A stretch of 11,905 bases of DNA from UBA5436 sp964346085 (GTDB lineage Bacteria; Bacillota; Clostridia; Saccharofermentanales; DTU023): contig CAYFSZ010000041.1 in the NCBI GenBank assembly GCA_964346085.1, positions 1 to 11,905 on the forward strand, written 5' to 3'. Below, one piece after another: positions 5,007 to 11,905 of the stretch. Both the position numbers and the translations under genes were made by a program. The notes below the pieces were generated by a model that was not told the origin of the DNA, did not search any database, and saw nothing but the letters and a program-made list of their open reading frames with translations. Position 1 is the stretch's first letter. Each line of letters opens with the position of its first letter.

Positions 5007-5996
5007 TTACCTCTCATCATTATGATTTTGATTTACATTCATTTTATCATTATTTTCATTTTTCGATAAAATTTCTACATTTTTATTCTGCAGTCTTTGT
5101 TTTCTCTTCTTTGAAAAACGAATTAGCAAGAAAATTAGAATCGCAATCGGTATGAGAATCGGTAATGCAACAATTAATAAAATCGTTAACCACTGCACAA
5201 TTGCAACTAATGCCGTTAATAAACGAGTCCAACCAGAGCCAATGAAATAGGTAAAATCACTCCATGACATCATCGAAAATTTTACTTCGCGATTAGTATT
5301 TAATTTATCTGCGTATTCCATAATTGAAATATGAACTGATGAATAATTTACTTGTGAATCCCAAAAACGTAATTGCCCTTCTAATGATTCAATATCCATT
5401 GTAATCATATCAATTTGTGATTGGATCGTGATAATATCTTCCATAGAATCGGCATTTTCCAGCAACTCATAATATTTGTCTAAAGCTGCTCTCTGTGATT
5501 TCAAACGTAATTCAGTATCATAATAAGAAGACGTTATGTCATCTGTAGAAACGTCAACAAATTGCACATCTTCAGCTTCTTGTAATTTTTCGAAAAAGGC
5601 ATCAAATTGTTCAGATGGAATATTAAATTGCGTATTAATGCTTATATAAGATTCTGATTCATTACGATTCAAAGATGTTTCATATCCATCTACATCTTTG
5701 ACAAGTTTTGAAATGTTAGCATATGAAGCATCGACATCTTCTGTTCTAATATCAACATTGCCCGTTTTAATCAATTTACGAGCTATATTTTCGGACCCTG
5801 ATGCCTGGCCAGATTCAATAGAAGGAGACTCATTAGATATCATCTCTGCTTCTTCAAATCCTACTCCTTGATCAATTGCCATACTGTCAGAAGTATTTGC
5901 TACATCATATGAGCTTGCAGAACAAGCAGATAACAAAATAGTAAAAACTAATAAAAATACTAGAAAAACATTATTTTTTAAGTGTAATCTGTTCAT
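5007..5996 (-). CDS. DUF4349-type membrane-anchored lipoprotein
   Basis: 329 residues counted from ATG at 5996; a GTG directly before it (5999) is the alternative start. A lipoprotein signal peptide is clear: a basic N-terminus, a hydrophobic core and the lipobox LSAC, with C25 to be lipidated and become the mature N-terminus. A low-complexity Ser/Glu-rich linker (about 27-70) leads into the DUF4349 domain (about 73-290), containing LIKTGNVDIRTEDVDASYANI near its start. A predicted coiled coil (about 163-212) follows. A long hydrophobic segment (about 258-293) precedes KKRKQR, so the protein is probably anchored at both ends with the domain outside the cell. The last 35 residues are hydrophilic and Asn/Lys-rich, presumably cytoplasmic. 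The start lies inside ntpD (26-nt overlap), with only a weak AGAAGA-like ribosome site, suggesting translational coupling. The function of the domain is unknown to me. Confidence 0.88.
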   Translation of the reverse strand: MNRLHLKNNVFLVFLLVFTILLSACSASSYDVANTSDSMAIDQGVGFEEAEMISNESPSIESGQASGSENIARKLIKTGNVDIRTEDVDASYANISKLVKDVDGYETSLNRNESESYISINTQFNIPSEQFDAFFEKLQEAEDVQFVDVSTDDITSSYYDTELRLKSQRAALDKYYELLENADSMEDIITIQSQIDMITMDIESLEGQLRFWDSQVNYSSVHISIMEYADKLNTNREVKFSMMSWSDFTYFIGSGWTRLLTALVAIVQWLTILLIVALPILIPIAILIFLLIRFSKKRKQRLQNKNVEILSKNENNDKMNVNQNHNDER

Positions 5997-6687
5997 CACG
6001 CCGTCTTCTTTCTATAATTTCTTTTTCCAAAATGAGATCTTTTACCTTCATCAATCTGGTAATGTTAGATCTGTCATTTTCTTCCATCTTCATTGTAATA
6101 GAATGAATCGTTTCTTCCAAATCAGGAATCATTCTATGTTCAAGGGAATTTACTCTTCGGCGCGTCTTCTCAATTTCTTTTGCTAATAATTGTGTTCTTT
6201 TTTCGATAGAAGCAAGTTCTATCATCGTTGGGATTGCTTCTTGCAAAGCCAAAATAGATTGATCCAATTCTCCTGATACACCAGATAAACTGTATGGTAA
6301 TGAAGTTTTACTTCTCTTTGCCTCTTGTGCAACAGCGTCTTCCTTATTTTCATCGTCTTTGTGCATCGAATATTCAGGAACCCGAACACTCATTAAGTTT
6401 TTCTCATTAATTTCAATCACAAAGTCATTATGTCCAGAGTATAAAGCCGTTTCGATCACTTCTTCACGCATAACGGCACGAGCAAGAACCATCTCTTGAT
6501 TATAAACTTTCAAGAGACGTTCCACTTCTTTTCGTAATTCTTGATTTTTTTTGACAATAGCAAGGAATTGCCGCATTAATTCATCGCGTTTATCTTTTAA
6601 TAATTTATGACCGCGTTTGGCAACTGATAATTGGCCACGCAAACGCATCAATTCCATTCTATTCGGATTTACTCGCATTATTGCCAT
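5971..6687 (-). CDS. ntpD: V-type ATPase subunit D (central stalk)
   Basis: 238 residues. Subunit D is the long coiled-coil rotor shaft that passes through the A3B3 ring and, with F, joins it to the membrane rotor. The N-terminal signature RVNPNRMELMRLRGQL...KRGHKLLKDKRDELMRQF (residues 5-41) is diagnostic. The rest is mostly heptad-rich helix, ending in a second long helix with a basic C-terminus. The region at about 120-150 (KDDENKEDAVAQEAKRSKTS) is charged and probably loop-like. ATG at 6687 is preferred over the internal ATG at codon 4 because AGGG lies seven bases before it. The gap to ntpB is 29 nt, the longest in the ATPase cluster. The 3' end overlaps the DUF4349 gene. Confidence 0.95.
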   Translation of the reverse strand: MAIMRVNPNRMELMRLRGQLSVAKRGHKLLKDKRDELMRQFLAIVKKNQELRKEVERLLKVYNQEMVLARAVMREEVIETALYSGHNDFVIEINEKNLMSVRVPEYSMHKDDENKEDAVAQEAKRSKTSLPYSLSGVSGELDQSILALQEAIPTMIELASIEKRTQLLAKEIEKTRRRVNSLEHRMIPDLEETIHSITMKMEENDRSNITRLMKVKDLILEKEIIERRRRDEQITLKK

Positions 6688-6716
6688 TGATTTACCCTAC
6701 TCTATTGCTTCTTAAA

Positions 6717-8114
6717 TCATTGTTGATTAAATTTTTCAAAAATCTCATCTCGATAATATTGATCGATATATTGTTGTTTGATTCTGTTCAATTCTGTTTT
6801 TGGTAGAATTGATAATAAATCCCAGCCAATCTCTAATGTTTCTTCAATATTTCTGTTTACAGTGAATGATTGTGACACATAACGATGTTCAAATTCATCT
6901 GCGAATTTTGCATAAATACGATCTGCTTCACTTAACGCTTCCGCACCTAAGATGATTTCTAATTCTTTTGCTTCTTTACCTCTTGAATAAGCAGCAAACA
7001 ATTGGTTCATTGTATCTGCATGATCCGCTCTTGTTTTCTTCTCACCAATTGCCTGGTCTTTCAAACGGGATAAGGATGGTAGAACATCAATCGGAGGTTG
7101 AAGACCTTTACGGTCAAGTTCACGATTCAAAATAATTTGTCCTTCTGTGATATAGCCTGTTAAGTCAGGAATTGGATGTGTTTTGTCATCATCAGGCATT
7201 GTCAAAATTGGCATCAATGTAATAGAGCCTTCTTTATTTTTCAATCGACCTGCACGTTCATAAAGCTCAGCTAAGTCAGTATAAAGATATCCTGGATAAC
7301 CACGACGACCTGGAACCTCTTTTCTTGCTGAAGAAACTTCACGTAATGCTTCTGCATAATAAGTGATGTCTGTCAAAATAACTAAAACGTGCATGTTTAG
7401 GTCAAACGCTAAATATTCCGCCGTTGAAAGAGCAACCCTTGGTGTTGCAATTCTTTCAATCGCAGGGTCATTTGCTAAATTAATAAACATAACGGATCTA
7501 GAAATCGCACCAGTTTTTCTTAAATCTTCAATAAAGAAGTTCGCATCTTCGAATGTAATCCCCATCGCTGCAAAAACAACCGCGAATTTATCGGAATCAG
7601 CTAGCACTTTTGCTTGTCTTGCAATCTGTGAAGCGAGTTGATTATGTGGCAAACCGGATCCTGAAAAAATTGGTAATTTTTGTCCTCTAACGAGTGTATT
7701 CAAACCATCAATTGCTGAAATACCAGTTTGAATAAATTCATCTGGATATGCACGAGCAGCTGGGTTCATCGGTAAGCCTTTTGTATCCATCATCTTTTCT
7801 GGGATAATTTCAGGACCATCATCGATTGGATTTCCTAAACCGTCAAAAACACGACCTAGCATATCAGGAGAAACTGGCAATTCCATCCCATGTCCTAAAA
7901 AACGGACTTTGCTGTGCTCGACATTAATTCCAATTGAGCTTTCGAACAACTGTACTAATGCATTATTGCCACTAACTTCTAACACTTGACAACGACGAAT
8001 ATCTCCGTTGGGTAAAATAATCTCTCCGAGCTCATCATAAGTTACGTTCTCAACATTTTGAACCAACATCAACGGACCGGAAATTTCTTCGATTGTACGA
8101 TACTCTTTAGCCAT
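6717..8114 (-). CDS. ntpB: V-type ATPase subunit B (non-catalytic)
   Basis: 465 residues, close to other bacterial B subunits. Three copies alternate with A in the V1 ring, and B contributes to the nucleotide pocket without being catalytic. The beta-barrel N-terminal domain (about 1-75) is followed by the nucleotide-binding fold. At the place of the Walker A loop the sequence reads SGSGLPHN (151-158), lacking GKT, as expected for B. PSLSRLKDQAIG (346-357) holds R350, which matches the arginine finger of Enterococcus hirae NtpB in family and, by my count, position. The ATG at 8114 overlaps the ntpA stop by 8 nt and has GGGAGG nine bases upstream inside ntpA. The two subunits are therefore probably made in balanced amounts. 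Confidence 0.97.
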   Translation of the reverse strand: MAKEYRTIEEISGPLMLVQNVENVTYDELGEIILPNGDIRRCQVLEVSGNNALVQLFESSIGINVEHSKVRFLGHGMELPVSPDMLGRVFDGLGNPIDDGPEIIPEKMMDTKGLPMNPAARAYPDEFIQTGISAIDGLNTLVRGQKLPIFSGSGLPHNQLASQIARQAKVLADSDKFAVVFAAMGITFEDANFFIEDLRKTGAISRSVMFINLANDPAIERIATPRVALSTAEYLAFDLNMHVLVILTDITYYAEALREVSSARKEVPGRRGYPGYLYTDLAELYERAGRLKNKEGSITLMPILTMPDDDKTHPIPDLTGYITEGQIILNRELDRKGLQPPIDVLPSLSRLKDQAIGEKKTRADHADTMNQLFAAYSRGKEAKELEIILGAEALSEADRIYAKFADEFEHRYVSQSFTVNRNIEETLEIGWDLLSILPKTELNRIKQQYIDQYYRDEIFEKFNQQ

Positions 8115-9891
8115 TTATGTCAACCTCCCTTGGGATAATATCTGCAATTTCAGAAGAAATTCTGCTGCTATAATCTTCATAAGATTTTTTGATATTCTCT
8201 TCTTCAATGTATTTCATACGTGCCAGATCATTTCGAATTGGTAATGAAACTAATTTTTTATAATTAACTTTATTCGCTAATGCTTTTTGCGCTTCATAAT
8301 AGAAGTTCATCAAGCAATCTAACATGTAATATTGTTTATCGAGAGATGAATATGTATCAATTTCATGGAATGAGTTTTGATGCAAAAAGTCTTCACGAAT
8401 AGATCTCGCTGCTTCTAATTTTAAGCGATCTGTAAAAGACAAGGAATCATGTCCGACCAAACGAACGATTTCTTGTAATTCTGCTTCTTCTTGTAACAAA
8501 ATCATGGCATCTCTTCTTAATTTTGACCAGTTTGACGAAATGTGTTCATTCATCCAGCTATCAATTTTTTCTTCATATAATGAATAACTATTTAACCAGT
8601 TAATCGCTGGGAAATGACGTTGATATGCTAATGCTGAGTCTAGGCTCCAGAAAACTTGTACAATACGAAGTGTTGACTGTGCAACAGGATCGGATAAGTC
8701 ACCGCCTGGAGGAGAAACCGCACCAATCGCAGTTAAAACACCAGTTCTATTATCTTGTCCCAAGCATTTAACCATACCAGCTCTTTCGTAGAACTGTGCT
8801 AAACGAGATCCGAGGTACGCAGGATATCCTTCTTCACCAGGCATTTCCTCTAAACGACCAGACATTTCACGAAGAGCCTCTGCCCAACGTGATGTAGAGT
8901 CAGCCATGATAGAAACTGAATAACCCATATCTCTAAAATATTCTGCAATTGTAATGCCTGTATAGATGGAAGCTTCACGAGCAGCAACTGGCATATCTGA
9001 TGTATTTGCAATTAAGATTGTTCTTTGCATCAATGGCAAACCTGAGTTTGGATCTTCTAATTCAGGGAATTCATTCAAAACATCAGTCATTTCGTTCCCA
9101 CGTTCGCCGCAACCGATATAAACAACAACGTCTGCTGATGCCCATTTTGCGAGCTGATGCTGAATAACTGTTTTACCACTACCAAATGGACCTGGGACAG
9201 AAGCTGTTCCACCTTTGGCTACCGGGAAGAATGTATCGATTGGACGCTGACCAGTAATGAGTGGTTCGCTTGGCGAAAATTTTTCTTGATAAGGTCTTCC
9301 AATACGAACTGGCCATTTTTGCATCAATGTCAATTCATGTTCTTCACCTTGCTCGTCAACAATAACCGCAACTGTGTCTGTAACCTTATATTCTCCAGCA
9401 TCAATGGATTTCACTTTACCTTTTAGGCGATGAGGAACCAAAATTTTATGTTCTAAGATTTCGGTTTCATTGACTATCCCAATGATATCACCTGTTTGAA
9501 CTTCATCGTCAATCTTTACTTTTGGTTCGAAATGCCAAGTTTTATCTCGATTTAACGCATGAACAGATGCACCACGATTAATATTATTTCCTTCGATTCT
9601 AACCAGTTCTTCTAACGGTCTTTGAATACCATCAAAAATTCCACCGATTAATCCAGGACCAAGTTCAACCGATAATGGCTCATCTGTCGTTGTCACGATT
9701 TCTCCAGGTCCAAGACCTGCTGTGTTTTCATAAACCTGAATTGATGCTTGATCTCCATGCATTTCAATAATTTCACCAATCAAGTTTTTTTCTGAAACGC
9801 GAACAATGTCAAACATTTTTGCATCTCTCATGCCATCAGCAATGACAAGCGGTCCTGAAACTTTAATTATTTTGCCTTGTTTCGAACTCAT
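8107..9891 (-). CDS. ntpA: V-type ATPase catalytic subunit A
   Basis: 594 residues, the normal length. This is the ATP-hydrolysing (or synthesising) subunit of the V1 hexamer. The N-terminal beta-barrel (1-70) is followed by the 'non-homologous region' insert typical of A subunits (about 110-190), which is absent from F-type beta subunits. The Walker A loop GPFGSGKT lies at 234-241 with K240, and the catalytic glutamate motif GERGNE at 262-267 with E263. SRLAQFYERAG and the conserved GGDLSDPV segment follow. The helical C-terminal domain begins around residue 440. ATG at 9891 is preceded by GAGGATGGA. The gap to the F-subunit gene is 25 nt. All catalytic residues I can check are present. Whether the enzyme moves Na+ or H+ cannot be judged because the membrane subunits are outside the window. 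Confidence 0.98.
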   Translation of the reverse strand: MSSKQGKIIKVSGPLVIADGMRDAKMFDIVRVSEKNLIGEIIEMHGDQASIQVYENTAGLGPGEIVTTTDEPLSVELGPGLIGGIFDGIQRPLEELVRIEGNNINRGASVHALNRDKTWHFEPKVKIDDEVQTGDIIGIVNETEILEHKILVPHRLKGKVKSIDAGEYKVTDTVAVIVDEQGEEHELTLMQKWPVRIGRPYQEKFSPSEPLITGQRPIDTFFPVAKGGTASVPGPFGSGKTVIQHQLAKWASADVVVYIGCGERGNEMTDVLNEFPELEDPNSGLPLMQRTILIANTSDMPVAAREASIYTGITIAEYFRDMGYSVSIMADSTSRWAEALREMSGRLEEMPGEEGYPAYLGSRLAQFYERAGMVKCLGQDNRTGVLTAIGAVSPPGGDLSDPVAQSTLRIVQVFWSLDSALAYQRHFPAINWLNSYSLYEEKIDSWMNEHISSNWSKLRRDAMILLQEEAELQEIVRLVGHDSLSFTDRLKLEAARSIREDFLHQNSFHEIDTYSSLDKQYYMLDCLMNFYYEAQKALANKVNYKKLVSLPIRNDLARMKYIEEENIKKSYEDYSSRISSEIADIIPREVDING

Positions 9892-9916
9892 ATATTTCCA
9901 TCCTCATTTCTTATCG

Positions 9917-10249
9917 TTATTCTTCATCTTCTAGGTTAAGAAAATCCATGCCAACTGCTTTTTTAACAGATTCTCTTAAATGACTTAAAGCATAATTTTC
10001 TCCACCTTTACTCGATGGTATCAAAATAATCGCAGGCTCAAATTGCTCAGCATAGCGATCAATAATCTCTTTATTTTGTGAAGCTAAATATTCAGTGACA
10101 AAAATCACTTGATAATTGGCTTTATTTAATTCTTTGATTTGGCTTAAGGCATACTCAGCATCATCGGTCGTAATGACGTGGAGACCGATTCCTCTAAATC
10201 CTAAGACACTATCCGCATCACCGATTACAGCTACTTTTCCTACGTTCAT
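9917..10249 (-). CDS. ntpG: V-type ATPase subunit F (central stalk)
   Basis: 110 residues. Subunit F (NtpG in Enterococcus hirae naming, AtpF elsewhere) binds subunit D in the rotor shaft. It has the expected small Rossmann-like alpha/beta fold: GKVAVIGDADSVLGFRGIGL at the N-terminus, YQVIFVTEYLA in the middle and PAIILIPSSKGG near residue 80. The C-terminal tail (about 90-110) would be the flexible helix that contacts D. ATG at 10249 has AAGGAG five bases upstream; that ribosome site overlaps the stop codon of ntpC, so the two genes are tightly linked. Its place between C and A is the usual order in Lactobacillales V-ATPase operons. Confidence 0.95.
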   Translation of the reverse strand: MNVGKVAVIGDADSVLGFRGIGLHVITTDDAEYALSQIKELNKANYQVIFVTEYLASQNKEIIDRYAEQFEPAIILIPSSKGGENYALSHLRESVKKAVGMDFLNLEDEE

Positions 10250-10258
10250 CTTTGCTCC

Positions 10259-11323
10259 TTAATATCCTGATCGAATCAATTGTGAGATACGTTGGGCAGA
10301 GAATTTATTGGTTGCAACTGCTCTCGCAACTCTAATGATCTTTCGTTCTAAACTTCTCACTAAGAAATACGATGCAACATTTTCTACTCCAGGACCAATT
10401 GATTTCGCAGCCTTAATTTTTCGAATCAAGAAAGAGTCTACTTGTTGTGAAAACTTAGACGCCATCCCTAGTTCTCTATAATTTCCAACAAACTCTGTAA
10501 ATTCACCAAATCCCTTTTTAGTCAATTCACTGGATAATTCTTCATCAGAATGTTCATACAACTCCGTCCATTCCTCAATTGAAATCGTTCCTGAAGAAAG
10601 AATAGATTTCACGAAGAATTTATTATCCATACGTAAACTACGGCAACGGAATATCATTTCCAAATTTTGAAAATCTTGTTTAGAAAGATAATAGTCCGTC
10701 AACCATTCTGAATCTATTTCTGATGTCAATTTATTCTCTACATTCACTTTTTGTTGGTCCACCAAATGATCTATGTCTGCTAAATCATAGTTCAGAGAAT
10801 AATTTTTGATTGCTTGGCGAATTGTAAAATCAATCCAGTCAGGCAAATATTCTTTACCAAAACTTTGACTTGGGCTAAATGGTTCACCAGCTAGATGACT
10901 GTTTAGACAGTCTAAAACTCGTCTCGGTTCTACCGTATATGGACCAACAAATAAATGTTCTATATCTGATAAAGAGATTGTTTCTCCGGACCCGAGTCCA
11001 GCTCGAAGAATAACTTTTAAATTATGAGCATCTTTTTCAATTAAGAAGAGTCTAATCAATGAAAAGTTAGGATTCGAAGTACGTAGTAATTCGAAATCTT
11101 CAATCTCTGACTGATTCAAGGCATCATCAATCGTATCTCCTGTGTAGTTTGCTTCACGAATCAAGTTAAGCAAAGTTTCTTCAGAATTTGCTTGAAAAAG
11201 CTGTTGAATTTGAGTTTCTTTGAAAAAACGTTTCTCTTTGCTCGCCAAAGTGCCGTAGGCATAAAGCCAACTTCCGATTGGATGCTCATCGATATTAAAT
11301 TGGTATAAATATTTATTTTCCAT
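10259..11323 (-). CDS. ntpC: V-type ATPase subunit C (d-type rotor adaptor)
   Basis: 354 residues. Subunit C of bacterial V-ATPases (eukaryotic d homologue) is an all-alpha funnel that sits on the membrane rotor ring and receives the D/F shaft. The sequence is helical throughout with no membrane segment. It carries family traits such as NLKVILRAGLGSG (about 100-112), DIDHLVDQQ and, at the C-terminus, GPGVENVASYFLVRSLERKIIRVARAV, the best conserved stretch. Conservation in this family is low, so the call also leans on position between E and F. The ATG at 11323 follows the ntpE stop by 7 nt and has no good ribosome binding site (only a TTAGAT-like run), so initiation probably depends on ribosomes finishing ntpE. 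Confidence 0.92.
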   Translation of the reverse strand: MENKYLYQFNIDEHPIGSWLYAYGTLASKEKRFFKETQIQQLFQANSEETLLNLIREANYTGDTIDDALNQSEIEDFELLRTSNPNFSLIRLFLIEKDAHNLKVILRAGLGSGETISLSDIEHLFVGPYTVEPRRVLDCLNSHLAGEPFSPSQSFGKEYLPDWIDFTIRQAIKNYSLNYDLADIDHLVDQQKVNVENKLTSEIDSEWLTDYYLSKQDFQNLEMIFRCRSLRMDNKFFVKSILSSGTISIEEWTELYEHSDEELSSELTKKGFGEFTEFVGNYRELGMASKFSQQVDSFLIRKIKAAKSIGPGVENVASYFLVRSLERKIIRVARAVATNKFSAQRISQLIRSGY

Positions 11324-11330
11324 TTTTTAT

Positions 11331-11894
11331 CTAACTAAATAATAAATTTGCTGCCAGAGAGGATAATTCTGCCCGTTTATCTCTAAGAATTAAATCAAGA
11401 CTTAAATTTTCTTCCATTCGATCATGAACAACTAATAATCCACCTTTGATATTGGCTTCAGGACCTGCTGAGAATTGATCGCCAAGTTCTTCGAGCAATC
11501 TACCCATAATGCCTTGATCTTCTCGATTAAGAGAAATCGTCCCCCCTGTAATATGACGAGAATTCACAAACGATTTGTATAAGGTGACTTTTTTATCTTC
11601 ATCTAATGTTCTGAATTGGTTCACAGCATCATCAATAATACTTTGGATTAACTGTTGTCTTTGTTCTAGCCTCAATTGTCTCGTTTTGCTCTCAATGATG
11701 CTATCATTTCGAGTATAAATTGCGTCAACCTCTGCATGAATTTGTCGATCAACTTCTTCTGTTAATTCAAAAATGTCCAAATCTGTTTGTGAAGAATTCT
11801 TTGCAATTTCTGCATCCGCTTTTGCGATAATCTGCTTTGCTTGCTCTTCGGCTTCAGATAAGATAACATCAAGAATTTCTTTAATCTTATCCAT
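11331..11894 (-). CDS. ntpE: V-type ATPase subunit E (peripheral stalk)
   Basis: 187 residues, complete: ATG at 11894 with GGAGG right before the window edge. Subunit E forms the peripheral stalk (stator) with the F/H-like subunit and holds the A3B3 head against rotation. The N-terminal part (about 1-85) is a long charged helix rich in Ala, Glu, Lys and Gln (ILDVILSEAEEQAKQIIAKADAEI), able to form the stalk coiled coil. The C-terminal alpha/beta domain (about 100-187) includes GGLLVVHDRMEENLSLDLILRDKR, matching the family's 'GG...D.....N.....L....' end. Sequence conservation in E subunits is weak; the order E-C-F-A-B-D makes the call secure. The upstream genes of the operon (F/H, I and K subunits) and its promoter lie outside the window. 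Confidence 0.92.
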   Translation of the reverse strand: MDKIKEILDVILSEAEEQAKQIIAKADAEIAKNSSQTDLDIFELTEEVDRQIHAEVDAIYTRNDSIIESKTRQLRLEQRQQLIQSIIDDAVNQFRTLDEDKKVTLYKSFVNSRHITGGTISLNREDQGIMGRLLEELGDQFSAGPEANIKGGLLVVHDRMEENLSLDLILRDKRAELSSLAANLLFS

Positions 11895-11905
11895 TTTTTC
11901 CTCCA

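Noticed and set aside
7363..7641. Plus-strand open frame within ntpB
   Set aside because: It is antisense to the conserved nucleotide-binding region of subunit B; the open frame follows from codon bias of the true gene.
9157..9426. Plus-strand open frame within ntpA
   Set aside because: It is antisense to the P-loop region of the catalytic subunit, with an unusual Trp/Phe-rich composition and no family similarity.

Overview
The window is AT-rich DNA with strong AGGAGG-type ribosome binding sites, tight head-to-tail operons and a bacterial V-type ATPase of the kind described in Enterococcus hirae (ntp genes). This points to a low-GC Bacillota, most likely Lactobacillales; the family cannot be fixed from the sequence alone. 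Nearly everything is on the minus strand. Only the gene at 365-1162 reads on the plus strand.

Reading the minus strand from the right edge, 11894 down to 5971 holds the peripheral (V1) and stalk part of a V-type ATPase operon in the order E-C-F-A-B-D. Genes are spaced by -8 to +29 nt, and the operon's promoter and membrane genes (the F/H-like stalk, I and K subunits) must lie beyond the right edge. The last ATPase gene, ntpD, overlaps a DUF4349-type lipoprotein gene (5007-5996). Two PLP fold-type III racemase genes follow without a gap: an alanine/ornithine racemase-like enzyme (3931-5004) and alanine racemase (2744-3931). A stand-alone hisE (phosphoribosyl-ATP pyrophosphatase, 2428-2733) comes last. 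With no clear terminator anywhere inside, 11894 to 2428 could be one long transcript joining ion pumping, an envelope lipoprotein, D-amino-acid supply and a small nucleotide pyrophosphatase.

Next comes a self-contained transcription unit with a very good extended -10 promoter (2353-2381), a 56-residue 2[4Fe-4S] ferredoxin gene (2145-2315, short and easily missed) and a strong intrinsic terminator (2095-2120). rsmI (16S rRNA 2'-O-methyltransferase, 1180-2040) follows with its own probable extended -10 promoter.

Convergent to rsmI, only 17 nt away, is an uncharacterised PD-(D/E)XK-nuclease-like protein (365-1162). It has its own promoter and a perfect 7-bp inverted repeat in its leader. The left edge (1-200) has no gene. 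It holds an unusual cluster of nested palindromic repeats: at least nine alternating copies of a TTTACGTTA/TAACGYAAA arm, including a 40-bp exact direct repeat with an 87-bp period. This cluster, the nuclease-like gene and the fused operon layout are the points most worth a second look. I see no complete new defence or mobile system; most of the window is housekeeping.
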